64,000 bases of DNA from Rhynochetos jubatus (lineage: Eukaryota > Chordata > Aves > Eurypygiformes > Rhynochetidae), in NCBI GenBank assembly GCA_027574665.1, contig CM050657.1:15264404-15328403 (forward strand), written 5' to 3'. Below, one piece after another: positions 1 through 12,293 of the stretch. Both the position numbers and the translations under genes were made by a program. How positions within the stretch are numbered: position 1 is the first letter of the stretch; each line of letters begins with the position of its first letter. Below the pieces are notes generated by a model, which worked only from the letters and a program-made list of their open reading frames with translations, did no database searches and had not been told where the DNA came from.

Positions 1-3000
1 CCAGGCTGGAAGCGGTTTGGAGCCCCAGGCCAACGGAGAGACCCCCCATGTAGCAGTTATTGTCAGGCCAGGTAAGTGCCCGTGCTGGGGATAGGTGTGC
101 CAGGCTCCATTGTTGGCACTGCCGCGTGCGAGATGCTGGCCCTGCCGTTTCTCGGATCACCTCAGGCTTGTGGGGTCAGCTGTGTTCCCTACGTACCTGG
201 GGGCTGGTGTCCCCATATTGGGTCCTAGAGGGCTTATGGGGGCTGTCTGCTCACCCCAGCTGTCCCCCAGGTGCTGGAGGAGCCCCGTTGTCCCCATCAC
301 CTGTTTCTGATGTGGGTTGGCACATCTGTCTCTACCCTGATGGTGGAGGTATCTGGGGGGGCTGTGGGGTGAGCAGGGGATCGGAGAACCTCCCATTAAT
401 CCCCTTCACTTTGCAGATGACCGCCCAAAACCCCCGCTGGTGGTGAGCAAGCCTGTCTCCCTGGAGCCCAGCAAGTCGGCGTCCCCGTCACCTCCCCCTC
501 CCCTCATCCCCGAGGTGGAGCCCGTGGTGCTTTCGGCTGTGACGCTGGTGCCAATGGAGCCTCCTGCGGACGCGGACACTAAAGCGGAGCTGGGCGAGGC
601 GCCGCCTGACCCGCACAAGACGTTTAGCGCCATCACTACAGTGCCAGGGGCTGTGGAGCTGCCCCTCGTGCCCGCGCCCAACATGGACACCATGGCCGCC
701 GAGGAGGAGGAAGAGGAGGTTGCTGTTCCCCTCCCGGAGCCCACCCCGCAGGCGCCTGTGCCCCCCGAGGTCCCGCCGGTGCCCATTGTCCCCTCGATGC
801 CAGACGTGCCCCCGGTGCCGGCCGCGCCGTCGCCGCCGCCCGTCATACTGCAGGCCCATGAAGCGCCTGCTAAACCCGCCTCCCCCAGCCCCCCACCGAC
901 CCGGGAAGAGCCCTGCCCCGAGCCCGCCGCCGAGCCCACCACCGAGGCCAATGGGGTCTTAGAGGAGGTGCCCGAGCCGGTCCCCGAGGTGCCCGTGTGC
1001 CAGCCGGTGACGGTGCCCGCGCCGGTGTCCGCTCCCACCTTGGACTCCCCCATCGCCCAGCCCGAAGAGCTGCCCCTGCCCAATGGCGTGGAGGGCGCCA
1101 GCAAAGCGGAGCCAAGCGAGGAGCAGCCGGAGTCGGACGTCAGCCCCATCTCAGAGCCCGAGGAGCCGGCCCAGCCCGGCACCCCTGCCTCCCCCCCGGC
1201 AGAGGAGGAGGAGGAGGAGAGCGAAGGCCCCGGTGAGGCCCAGGAGCGGAGCTCAAGCCCGGCCCCCGCCCCTTCACAGACCTCGGAGGCGACCGCGCAA
1301 GGTTTGGGATGCTGGGTTGGGAGTATGCGGGGTCGTGAGGTGCCCCAGGGTGGGTGTTGGGTGCCTTTTGGGGCGTCACCCAGCTGCAGTGCTAGCAGGG
1401 GGCCTGGGGAGGGTCTTGCAGAGGGGGCTGGGGTTCAGGATGAAGGAGGACAGGGTGCCTGTGAGTGGCGAGATGGGGGCAGATGTCTGGGGAGCGCGTC
1501 CATACGCGGGAGTAGGGGTGGGTATAGAGGGGTGTACGTGTGGGGTGTCCTGGGTCGCGGGGTGCCATGAGGGGAGGATGTTTTACGTGATGCTTTACAT
1601 GGGGATGTAGGGCAGGTGTATTGGGGTTGTACCCGAGGACTGCCCCTGCTGTCCAGGGGTGCGGGGAGGTGGATGGGTGGGAGGGCAGATGTGGAGCTGC
1701 AGGGCTGTAGCTGTGTGGGGCACCCTGCATAGGAGTGTGCAGGTGTGTAAGGGTGCCCTGAGGAAAGTGGGGTGCCCTGGGGACGTGCTGGCGCAAAGAT
1801 ACATCTCTTACTTTATTCTAAAGCACCCAGAGCAGGAGTGCGGGTGTTACAGAGGGGTACTGGCGGGGTGGGTCCACAGGATGCGTTCATACGGAGCACC
1901 CTGTGCGGGGATGCAGGGGTCGGAGGGGCTATATAAAGGCGACCTGGGGGCAGATGTGCTTCTGGGGAGCACCTGTGTGCGGGGTGGTGTATAGGGGTGC
2001 CAGGGAGGGGAGCGTATATGGGGGCAGAAGTGTGTGCAGGCGTGTCCCTGTGAGGGCTGCCCCGCAGAGGGGTGTGGGTGTCCACAGGGATCCCCTGAGG
2101 AGGATGGGGAGCGCTAGGGAAGAGGCGTGGATGGGGTGCTTTGGAGAGGCACAGGGTTAATTGGGGTGCAGCAAACGGATGGGGAGAGGTGCGTCCATAT
2201 GGGGTGTCTTCTGGGGTGCCTGAGTGGGCTGTGGGTAGGATCCACAGGGCTGCAGATGCCCAGGTGGGTACACGGCGTCTTTGGGGACGGAGGCTGGGGT
2301 GGCAGGACCATGTCCCCATGGCTCCCTGTGGCCCCATCCTGCAGCTGACCTGGTGTCCCTGGGGCCTCACTGGTGATGCTGTAGCTGGTGTCGGGGTACG
2401 TGGGGGGCTGGGAGCGTTCCTGTCCTTCACCTCCCTGTCTCTCCTCCCAGTCGCCGTGTCAGTGCCAAAGAAGAAGCGAAGGATGAAGGAGCTGAACAAG
2501 AAGGAGGCAGTAGGCGATTTGCTGGATGCCTTTAAAGAGGTGAGCATCCCAGGGGTGTCCGGAGTCACCCTGTGTCCCATCTCCTCCTGTGATGAACTCT
2601 GCTTTGTGCCGTCGTGTCTGGGCCACTGATGCTCCGTGATGGTAATGAGGATCTGAGTGGGGGGAGGCGGACCCCTGGATGCGGAGTGGAGGGGGCAGGA
2701 CCAGGCTCGCAGGGTGACTGCTGTCCCCATCCCTCCCGCTGCAGTCTCAGATCAGCGACAGTGCCTCGGAGGCGGAGAACAAGCCCCCTGCGTCCGCCCC
2801 TGCCCGCGAAGCGGAGGATGCGGCCCCGGCCCGTCCACAGGAAGAGTCGGAGGAGACGTGGGAGGAGAAGGAGGACAAGCTGGCCCCGGAGAAGGGCAAG
2901 TCTGCTGACCAGAAGTACCGTTACAAGGAAGGTGAGCGGTGCCTTGGCTCAGGCCTCCGCTGGGAGCCACCACCTCTGGACCCAGCGGTGGGGAGGGTGG

Positions 3001-6000
3001 AGGTGGCACCATCCAGCTGTCCGAAACCTCATGCTCTCTTCCCATCTTGTCCCCAAGCCTGGGATGGAGTAGGGGACCAGCACAAGGGTCTTGGCAGGAG
3101 GCAGGGAGCTGGTGGCATCAGGCTTTCTGTCTAAGCAAGCAGGATCGTGCTCCAGGCCTACCAGGCTGGCGCAGCTCTGTCCTGCCTTGCTGGTCCCTGG
3201 GTGGGCCTGCACCTGTCACAGCTCAGGGTGAGGATACGGGATAGGCCACATCAGGGTGTTCCTCTTGTCGTCCCCCTGCAGAGCAATGGAAGCCGCTGAA
3301 CCCCGAGGAGAAGAAGCGATATGACCGGGAGTTCCTGCTGGGCTTCCAGTTCATCTTTGCCAGCATGCAGAAACCCGAGGGGCTGCCCCAGATCACCGAC
3401 GTGGTGCTGGACAAGGTCGGTGCGGCCCTGGAAAGTGGGGCGGTGGGGGTCTGGCTCCTCTTTGTGCCTTGTCGAGGCAGGGCAGGGACTTTACCTACTG
3501 TGCTCGGATTTCTGTTGCAGCATCTGCAACGAGCCTTGAGCCTGGGGTGGGGGGCACCTCTGGGGCCTTCTTTCCAGTTCCTTGTCCCGGCGCCGAGGCT
3601 GGGGGATGGATCCGTCCCGCTCCTCTGCCCCCCGGGCATCCTCAGCCCTGTGTACCTTCTCAGGCCAACAAGACCCCACTGCGGGCGCTCGACCCCATCC
3701 GCCTCAGCGGCATGAACTGCAGCCCTGACTTCACCCCCTCCTTTGCCAACCTCGGCCGGCCCGTCATGGGCAACCGCGGCCTGGTGAGTATCCCATCGCT
3801 CAACGCTGTGCCCTCCCCTTCTGCCTCTCCATGATGATCCAGCCTTTGAGCCGCTGTGTCTGGGCCACTGATGTCCGTGATGGAACTGAGGATCTGAGCA
3901 GGCGGATGGGGACACCCCGGGAACCGGCACGGCTGGTCCCGGAGCACAGAGCTGAGTTTGTTTTCCCCGTGTCAGCCCTCAGGGTTGGGTCCTCGGCGGT
4001 CCCAGCAGAGCCAGAGGAAGGAGCCCCGCAAAATCATTGCCACTGTGTCCCTCAACGAGGATGTCAAGCTGAACAAGGCTGAGAAGGCCTGGAAGCCCAC
4101 CAGCAAGCGTGCCTCCGAGGAGGAGGATCCTGAGAACATCAAGACGCAGGTGGGAGCTGGGGCGGGTGGGCGGTGGGAGGGCGGAGCGGGGGAGAGATGT
4201 GCCCACCTCTCGCTGACTCTGCTGTCCTCGCAGGATCTGCTCCGCCGTGTCCGCAGCATCCTCAACAAGCTGACGCCCCAGATGTTCCAGCAGCTGATGA
4301 AGCAGGTGATGGAGTTGTCCATTGACACGGAGGAGCGGCTCAAGGGTGTCATCGACCTCGTCTTCGAGAAGGCCATCTCGGAGCCAAACTTCTCTGTTGC
4401 CTATGCTAACATGTGCCGTTGCCTTATAGGGGTGAGCAGGAGCTGGGAGGGGAGGTCTGCCACTGAGCTGGCAGGTGGTTGTTTGGGTGCTTGGGTCCGT
4501 GTGGGGTGAGGAAACTGGGGCGTGTGGATGGAGGACCAAGTCTGGCATCTAAGCAGAGCATCAGGGGGGTGCGGGGTGGCTTTCCCCTGGTTTGAGCAGT
4601 GCCTGGGCCGTTGCTGGTCAGCTTTTGGGAGAGATGCAGCTCACGCTGCATGCCTGGGTTGTACCTCTCCCTGCAGCTCAAAGTGCCCACAACAGACAAG
4701 CCCACGGTGACTGTGAACTTCCGCAAACTGCTGCTCAACCGCTGCCAGAAGGAGTTTGAGAAGGACAAGGACGACGACGAGATCTTTGAGAAGCGGCAGA
4801 AGGAGATGGACGATGCCAGCGCTGTGAGTTGGGGTGGGAGGCTGCGGCCGAGGGGCTGGCGTGGGCGTCCTCGGGGTGGCTCTGTGCCCTGAGCCACCCT
4901 GCTCCATGCCCTCCCCGCAGCCCGAGGAGAAGGCGCGCATGAAGGACGAGCTGGAGGAGGCGCGGGACAAGGCCCGCCGGCGATCCCTAGGCAACATCAA
5001 GTTCATTGGAGAGCTCTTCAAGCTGAAGATGTTGACGGAGGCCATCATGCACGACTGCGTGGTGAAGCTGCTCAAAAACCACGACGAGGAGTCTCTTGAG
5101 TGCCTTTGCCGCCTGCTTACCACCATCGGCAAGGACTTGGACTTTGAGAAGGCCAAGGTACCCCCTGCCCTGCCTCGCCTTGCCCTGTCCTTGCTTCTGG
5201 GAGGGACATGACCGTGACTCTGTCCCTCTGCAGCCCAGGATGGACCAGTACTTCAACCAGATGGAGAAGATCATCAAAGAGAAGAAGACATCATCCCGAA
5301 TCCGTTTCATGCTGCAGGATGTGATTGACCTCAGACGGGTAAGGCGTGCGGCCTGCTGTTGCCTGGGGACTGTCTTCTGTCCCCTGCTCGGTCCCATGGA
5401 GCTGCTGGCCCGTGTCCTCTGAGTGCCAGCGGTCTCTGCCCGTCCCTGGGAGGGGAGAGGTGGGTATGTAAGCCGTGGCCAGCCCCAGAGACACCATGCT
5501 AGCCCCCAGCCCTTGGCTAGCCTGGTAGTAGTAGTGGGCACACAGTAACTGGCGGCTGTTTAATGCAGGGTGGCTCCAGGAACTGAGCCCTTTTGTGCCA
5601 AAAGCTGCCACAGCACAGGGGGAGCTGTGGTGACCGAGGGTGGAGACTGGCCTGAGGCGCTGAGGGTGGGACAGCTGGGAAGGCGGAGTGTCGCTGGCTC
5701 CGTTCTCCAGCCAACTCAGTGCCCTCTTCCCTCCTTCCCTGCCCTCTGCAGAATAGCTGGGTGCCGCGGCGAGGAGACCAGGGCCCCAAAACCATCGACC
5801 AGATCCACAAGGAAGCAGAGATGGAGGAGCATCGGGAACACATCAAAGTGCAGCAGCTCATGTCAAAGGACAAGAGGAGAGGACCCCCTGGGCCGTCCTC
5901 CAGCGGTGAGTGCCCTGGCTCAGGGGGGCACCTGAGGCTGCCAGGGGTGGGTTGCTCTCACCGGGCACCACTTGAAGCCGGGCTGTGCCTTACGTTTGTC

Positions 6001-9000
6001 CCCCTCGTGCCCAGGTGGACGTGGGAGCCTGGTCGCAGATGACGGCTGGAACACGGTGCCCATCAGCAAGGGCAACCGTCCCATCGACACCAGCCGGCTA
6101 ACGAAGATCACCAAGGTGAGGCTGGGGGTGCAGTGTGGGCGGCTGAGCTGGCTGCTCAGCCCGGATCCTGCCGTGGTGAGGGGTTCAGAGCTGACTCTTG
6201 TCTCTCCACCTGCAGCCTGGATCCATCGACTCCAACAACCAGCTCTTTGCGCCAGGCGGGCGTCTGAGCTGGGGCAAAGGTAGCAGTGGAGGGTCTGGAG
6301 CGAAGCCTGCAGATTCAGGTAGGCGGCATGGGGCTGGCTGCATGTCGTTGGATAGGGCTGGAGGGGGGATCCTTCCCCTGCCGGGGAGGTGCCGAACTCT
6401 GAGACTCGCCTCTTTTCACGCCCAGCATCTGATTCAGGGCGACCAGCCACGAGCACCTTGAACCGCTTCTCAGCCCTGCAGCAGGCGACGCCTGCCGAGA
6501 GCCTGGAGTCCCGACGTGTGGTGCAGAGGTGAGGGGCCAGCCCTGCTTTGGTGTGCGGGCGTGATGGTCTGCAGCCTGGGGAGGGACCCCCTGAATCGGG
6601 CAGACGGATGGCATCTGGGCTGGAATAATCCCCCGTGGCAGGGTGGGGCCTTGGGGGGCTCAGTGTCGGTGGTGAGTCCTTGCGGCAAAGAGGGCTGAAC
6701 CCCACCCTGGGCTTCCTCCCCACTGTTTGGTACTTAGGGGGGGATTGCACCTGGGTGCTGGGTCCATTCTGGGGTCCTGGGGACCACCTAGACATCCATG
6801 GGCTGGAGGGAGTCCCGTGGAGGCTGGAGCGTGAGATCCCCAAGGAGAGGCAGAGTTGGGTTTGTTGAGGACAAGAGGAAAACAAGGGGATTCTCACCGC
6901 AGTCTGTAGCAGGGAAAGAGGTGTGGGCAGGATGCAGCCAGGCTCTGCTCAGCCATGCCAAGGGACAGAGTGAAAAGCAAAGGGTGTGAGTTGGAACAGG
7001 GGAGAAACAGGGCAAAGTTTTCCCCTGAGGGTGGTCAGGTGCTAGAAGAGGCCCTGGAAAGGGCTGGGATTGCAGTGGGACAGCCTTACCTCGCAGAGCT
7101 CTGCAGTCTGGAGCTGGGGAGGGTGGCGATGGGCTCTTCACGCCGTGTCCGTCCTCCCACCCAGGAGCAGCTCCAGCCGCGACAGGTCGGAGAAGGCTGG
7201 GGACAGAGGGGACCGGGAATCACGTTCGGAGAAGGGCAGCGACCGCCTGGAGCGTCCCGACCGGGGGGAGCGGGCAGACAGGAACAGGTCTGCCCTCACC
7301 AAGAGGAGTTTCAGCAAAGAGACAGAGGACAGGAGCCGAGAACGGGAGAAGCAGGGCGGCCCCGAGGCCGTGCGCAAGGCTGCTAGCATGACAGACGAAC
7401 GGGACAGGAGCAGAGAGACCCGTGAGCTGGGGAGGGGCGGTGTCCGGGGTCTGGCCACGGGCTGGGGCTCCCCAGCTCCCACGCAGTGCCTGATCCTTGC
7501 TCTCCTCGCAGTTAAGCAAGAGCCAGCACCTCCTGCAACTTCCACCAAACCCGCGCTGTCGGAAGAGGAGCTGGAGAAGAAATCCAAGGCGATCATAGAG
7601 GAATACCTGCACATCAATGACATGAAAGTGAGAGGAAGGGGTGGCTGGACACAGCACCGCGTGGCCCCCTGTAACACGCCATCCGCTTCCCTGGGTGGTA
7701 GCAGGATGCCAGGGGTGCCTGGATGAAGAAGGAGGGAGCTGGGACTGGCTGTGGGGCAGCACTGACCCCTCCTTTTTCCCCGCAGGAGGCCCTGCAGTGT
7801 GTACAGGAGCTGGGCAGCCCCTCCTCGCTCTACATCTTCGTGCAGAATGGCATCGAGTCCACGCTGGAGAGGAGCACCATCTCCCGCGAGCACATGGGGG
7901 TCCTGCTGTGCCAGCTGGTGAAGACGGGCACGCTCTCCAAGGAGCAGTACTACAAAGGGTGAGAGACTGGGGCAGCTGCTCCACCCTAGCTGCTATCTGC
8001 CTGGCTTGGAATTCAGCCCTGCGTTGAGCAGCGCTCATCGCCGAGACCCCCCCCGAGGTCCCTCCCAGCCGAGGGCACGCGGGCTGCTGGATCCCAATGG
8101 CCTCTCTCTGCCCTGCAGGCTGCGGGAGATCTTGGAGATCGCGGAAGACATGGAGATTGACATCCCACACATCTGGCTGTACCTGGCCGAGCTCATCACC
8201 CCCATCCTGCAAGAGGAAGGCATCCCCATGGAGGAGCTGTTCAGGTGAGGGCCGTACCCCTCTGCGGGGCTGCCACAAGGTCCCGGGCTGGGTTTGGGAG
8301 GGGGCAGGTAGCTCAACCAGGTCTCTTGTGCCCCGCAGGGAGATAACGAAGCCCCTGGTGCCCATCGGGAAGGCCACCACGCTGCTGGTCGAGGTGCTGG
8401 GCTTGTTGTGCAAGGGCATGGTGAGTACAGGGGTGGCATTGCTGCATCGGGGGGGCGGGCAGCCTGCTCCCGGGGGGGCAAGTTGGCATGCCAGGATCCA
8501 ACCCCCGGCATCCCTTGCTGCATCTGGGTGACGGGAGTGGTGTGGCCAAGCTGCAGGATCCCCCTCCCTGCAGATGGAGGGTGTGGGATGCTGATGCTGT
8601 CTGTCCTGCAGGGCCAGAAGACCGCAGGGAAGCTGTGGCGGGACGGGGGCTTGAGCTGGAAGGAATTCCTGCCCGAGGACCAGGACGTCAACAAATTTGT
8701 CACGGAGCAGGTGGGAGCTCGGCAGCGGTGAGGGGCGGGGGGGGACCCTGGGAAGGGTCCTGCTGCCGGAGTGCAGTGTTCCCTCGTGACGCCGTTAACA
8801 GCTCATCTCTTCCCGGTCCCCCCTCCCCAGAAATTGGAGTACACGATGGGGGACAGCTCGGACACGCCGAGCCACAAGGAGCTGACCTCAGAGGAGCTGT
8901 GCAAGCAAATGGACAAACTGCTGAAGGAGAACCCAAACAACCAAAGAATACACGACTGGATCGAGGTGGGGGCGCGGGCGTGTAGCGCCCGTGGGTCTGG

Positions 9001-9647
9001 GGGCTCGCTGCCTGCCCCCCTCCCCACCTCACAGCCCCTCTACCCTCCCTCTTCCAGGCCAACCTGAGTGAGCAGCAGGTCTCATCCAACACGTTTATCA
9101 GGGCCTTGATGACATCTGTCTGCCACTCGGCCATCATCTGTGAGTACCAGCGTGAGCTGGGGGGGAGGGTTCCCCTGCCCACGCTGCCCACCCCCACTCA
9201 CACCCCATCTCCCGCAGTCGAGAACCCCTACCGCGTGGACGCCCTGGTCATCCGCAACCAAGCCAAGCTGCTCCAGAAGTACCTGCGGGACGAGCAGAAG
9301 GAGCTCCAGGCGCTCTACGCCCTCCAAGCCCTGGTCGTCAAGTTGGACCAGCCTCCCAGTGAGTGCGGTGGGACGGGTGGGCTGAGGGAAGGGGGGGGTG
9401 GCACCTCCCCCACCCCAGCAGGGTGGCTGGGAAACGGCAGGGTGTCCCCTTTTCTCCCTCTCCAGACCTCCTGCGGATGTTTTTTGACGCCCTCTACGAC
9501 GAGGATGTCATCAAGGAGGAGGCTTTCTACAAGTGGGAGTCCAGCAAGGACCCGGCCGAGCAGCAGGGCAAAGGGGTGGCGCTCAAATCCGTGACGGCCT
9601 TCTTCACCTGGCTCCGGGAAGCTGAGGACGAGTCGGACAACAACTGA
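1..9647 (+). CDS. EIF4G1: eIF4G1 translation initiation scaffold, 3' part (25 exons)
   Basis: Scaffold of the cytoplasmic cap-binding complex eIF4F; it joins eIF4E, eIF4A and eIF3. The window opens inside the gene. Coding exons: 1-71, 417-1301, 2451-2539, 2745-2931, 3282-3415, 3664-3783, 3976-4149, 4234-4431, 4677-4823, 4921-5157, 5234-5338, 5752-5905, 6015-6115, 6216-6318, 6426-6528, 7165-7421, 7512-7627, 7786-7958, 8119-8244, 8339-8420, 8612-8710, 8831-8965, 9058-9139, 9218-9358, 9466-9647 (TGA). They encode about 1,399 residues in continuous phase. The 885-bp second exon is a Pro/Glu-rich low-complexity linker. Exon 5 has the eIF4E-binding motif [10 protein letters not shown]. Exons 7-12 form the MIF4G domain ([24 protein letters not shown]). 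Later exons form MA3 (from [13 protein letters not shown]) and the C-terminal W2 domain, ending EDESDNN. The N-terminal PABP-binding part lies upstream. Paralogue EIF4G3 is less likely given FAM131A and CLCN2 next door and near-identity to mammalian eIF4G1. Confidence 0.97.
2581..2669 (+). ncRNA. SNORD66: C/D-box snoRNA, SNORD66-like copy 1, in an EIF4G1 intron
   Basis: Lies in the intron between exons 2451-2539 and 2745-2931. Seen in the sequence: box C GTGATGA (2589-2595), D' CTGA (2626-2629), C' GTGATGG (2636-2642), box D CTGA (2653-2656). A short terminal stem can form between CCTCC (2583-2587) and GGAGG (2663-2667). The segment before D', GTGTCTGGGCCA, matches human SNORD66 as I remember it, and human SNORD66 is also hosted by EIF4G1. 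It would guide 2'-O-methylation of rRNA; my recollection is 18S C1272 for human SNORD66. Box D' and its guide are the same as in the second copy at 3822. Confidence 0.83.
3822..3904 (+). ncRNA. SNORD66: C/D-box snoRNA, SNORD66-like copy 2, in an EIF4G1 intron
   Basis: Lies in the intron between exons 3664-3783 and 3976-4149. Boxes seen: C ATGATGA (3831-3837), D' CTGA (3868-3871), C' GTGATGG (3877-3883), D CTGA (3894-3897). A terminal stem GCCT (3823-3826) pairs with AGGC (3900-3903). The 3' half, GATGGAACTGAGGATCTGAG, is closer to human SNORD66 than copy 1 is. The guide before D' is the same as in copy 1; the 5' spacer between C and the guide differs. Two intronic copies in one host gene suggest local duplication. 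Confidence 0.86.
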
Positions 9648-9920
9648 GCAGCCTGTGAGGAGGAGGAAGGCCGGGGTGGGGGCGGGGGGCGGGGAAGAGA
9701 GAGTGGGACACCCCCGGGGGAGCGACTCCATCCCTCTCCTACCCCCGGCTCCCCTGGACTTGCTGATGCCGGGGCTGAGGGACTTGCTGTGCCCCCCCCT
9801 GCAGCCCCCCCCTCTCTCTTTTCAGTCCTCCTCCTCTCCCTCCTCCCCCCGGCCCGGTTCTGTTTGCGAGGCCTGTACTGGTTTGTCACGATGATAATAA
9901 ACGGATGCTGACGGAGGCGG
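9648..9920 (+). other. EIF4G1: EIF4G1 proximal 3'UTR
   Basis: GC-rich sequence right after the stop codon, ending in the poly(A) signal AATAAA at 9896-9901, preceded by a T/G-rich stretch (GTACTGGTTTGTCACG). This gives a short 3'UTR of about 270 nt. Confidence 0.8.
9896..9901 (+). terminator. EIF4G1 poly(A) signal (AATAAA)
   Basis: Canonical hexamer 250 nt after the EIF4G1 stop codon, at the end of a GC-rich 3'UTR. Cleavage is expected 10-30 nt downstream. Confidence 0.78.
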
Positions 9921-10079
9921 CTGTCACGGTGGGTCCCCTCGGGGCCCCTCCCTCCCAGCACAGGCACACCGGCTCTCCGGGAGCGGGGCAGAGCACCCCC
10001 AGACTCATGTCATGGGGAGGGGGAACAGGATGGGGACGTATCTCTCCCCTCCTCTCCCCCCTCCTCTTCCTCCTTCCCA

Positions 10080-10660
10080 CTTCTTGCTGAAATATAGAGA
10101 GATTATATATATATAAACTTATTAAATTTGGTTTGGGGACAGGAGCGTGATTTCTCCCCCCTCCCCTGTCCTCTCCCTATTCCTCCATCACTGCCTGGAC
10201 CCCCCACCCCCGCCCCCCATGGTTTTTTATTTTAAATATAAATCATTCCCCCCCCAGCTCCAGCTCTGACACCTGGGGAGGGTGCTGGGGAGGAGGAGGA
10301 GGTGGTGGGGGGGTGACCCCTTCTCTCTGGGCCAGGCAGAGTCCCTTCCTCCTCCCCCTCCCCCCAGAACGCCCCCATCCTCCTCCCAAACGTTTAAGAC
10401 CACAATTGGGCAAACGACGGAGCGGCCCGCCCCCCCCCGTCCCCCCCCCCCCCGCCATCCGCGTCCCCTGTATTTATAGAGCGCCGGATGTGACGAGCCG
10501 CACGTGTAATTATTAAAACAAGGATTCAATTACTGGTCACGTGAATTTGTAAATAATTTTTTTTTGCCTTTTTTTTTCTTTTTTTTTTTCTTTATGGAGT
10601 ATTTAATTGAAGATTTAAAGGCATCTTTTCACCTTAAAACTGGAAATAAAAGAACATTGC
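10080..10660. other. AT-rich stretch with poly-T tracts after EIF4G1; possible distal 3'UTR
   Basis: No ORF of interest. It holds a (TA)n run near 10106-10120, poly-T tracts at about 10556-10592, two CACGTG E-boxes (near 10501 and 10537) and a second AATAAA at 10645-10650. It could be an extended EIF4G1 3'UTR that uses the distal signal, or plain intergenic DNA. The AT content is striking against the GC-rich surroundings. Confidence 0.5.
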
Positions 10661-11900
10661 TAAATAACGCCCCGTGTGCCGCTGTTGCCCACCTCCCCCC
10701 CCCCCCCCCCCCCCAACCTCTCACCTCCTCATCCCATGTCCCTCATGCCTGGGCTGGCATGGGGCGTGCCAGCCTCCCCCCGGCACCCCCGAGGCAGACG
10801 GTAGGTACCCCCCACCCCTGGGGCTGGGAGGGTGGCAAGGGAAACCGGACCCCCCTCGCCAGCTCTGCCTGGCTCAGGGTGCCCCATGGGGGAGAGGGCA
10901 CCCCTGCCAGCGCCGTGGCTGCAGAGCAGGGCCCCGCTGTCCCCAAGTGTCCCTTTCCCACGGGCACGGAAGTGACAGGACCTTCGGGCTCTGCTGTGGG
11001 GCTGTAGGTGGGGAGAGATTGAGCTGGGCTCCCCCCACAACCTTGTCTCGCAGGTGGGGTGGAGATGGGGTAAGCCTGGGCTGCCCCCTGTCCCCTTGCC
11101 CTGCTGGGGGTACCCCCCGTGGGGGTGTCCCTGCTGGGGAAGGGTCTGCTGGCCCCGCTTGGGGCTGGGCTGGTCTTTGGTGCGTTGGGCTGCCTCTTGC
11201 TGAGTCACACTGGCCGTGGCCCAGAGGGTATGGAATAATTAACTGGAGGCTGTTCCCCAGATTAGAGCCTGATCCGTCTGAGCTGCAGCCCTGGCAGGGG
11301 AAGCAGTTGGCAGGGAAAGGCCAGTGGGGCCGGGGGGAGTACCAGCCAGGAGCTCCCCCTGCCTGGGAGCGAGTAGCGGGAGGCTTTTGGGCTGTTCCCA
11401 TATCCTGCTTGCCAAGGGGGAGGGTGGCACCCCGGCAGCGCTGTCCTGTGCCCCTCTGTGCCTGGGAGAAGGTGCTGCAGCATTAATTGCCATCGTTAGG
11501 TTTCAGAATTAACAGGTTAACCATGGCATCAGCGCTGGCCCGGGTCGGGGAGGTTGCTGATGGTGCCAGGCCTGCACCCTCCTTCCCCAAACCCAGCTCC
11601 AGCGAGGTGGGACCCCCCCCAACCTGTCACCGGCTCTGTGATCCCTCCCGCACCACCAGCCCTTCTTGGGGGGACGGTGCCGAGGCAGGGTGAGAACTGC
11701 CCCCCCTTTTACGGCCAGGCCTGGGGCTGAGGGGTGCCGTGTTGCTGGAGGGTCCCTGTCCCCGGGGCTCGCACGGGGCCCGAGGGCCGGGAGAGTTGGG
11801 GTCACACCGGGCCCGGGGGGGGGCTCTGGGGGTCGCGTTGCCCCGGGGCCGGGCGGGGCGGCGCTGTCCGCGGTGCTGGCACGGTGCTCTCCGCGGTGCC
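10661..11900. other. Intergenic spacer EIF4G1-FAM131A, first part
   Basis: GC-rich non-coding DNA with a long C run at about 10692-10714. Two short AT-rich islands near 11227-11245 (GGAATAATTAACTGG) and 11477-11525 (CATTAATTGCC, GAATTAACAGGTTAACC) stand out and could be conserved non-coding elements. No gene was recognised. Confidence 0.55.
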
Positions 11901-11904
11901 CGGC

Positions 11905-12250
11905 CTTCCTCCCCTTCCTCCTCCTCCTCAGCCTTTTCCTCTTTCTTCGTCTGTCCTCAGCCCCTTCCTCTTCGTCCATCCTCCTCCTCCGAGCCCCCCT
12001 CCTCTTCCTCCATCCCCCTCTTCCTCTTCCTTCAACCCCCCCTCTTCCTTCATCCTCCCCGGCTGCCTTCATCCCCCTACTCTCCCATCTCCCCTTCCTC
12101 CCAGCCTCCCCCTTCATCCCCGTCGTCCTCCTCTCCCCCAGCCTTCCTCCCGCCTTTCCTCCTCTCCCTCCTCCTTCCCTCTCTCCATCCTCCTCCTCTT
12201 CCTCCCCACCTCCCTCCCGCCTCCCCCTCTCCCTCCTCTTCCTCCCCCAG
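11905..12250 (+). repeat. Polypyrimidine tract (CCT/CTTCC-rich) upstream of FAM131A
   Basis: About 345 bp made almost only of C and T on the + strand, in imperfect CCTCCTCTTCC-type units. Such homopurine-homopyrimidine DNA can form triplex (H-DNA). It ends about 220 bp before the FAM131A start codon, in the promoter or 5'UTR region. Long ORFs rich in S/P/L (one strand) or R/G/E (other strand) come only from this composition. Confidence 0.85.
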
Positions 12251-12293
12251 CAGTGACGTCTCTGGACGTGCTGCTCCCCGGCCCGGCGCAGGC

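Noticed and set aside
406-1182. 258-codon minus-strand open frame inside the large EIF4G1 exon
   Set aside because: Shadow of the Pro/Glu-rich EIF4G1 exon; Ser/Gly/Thr low complexity with no motif.
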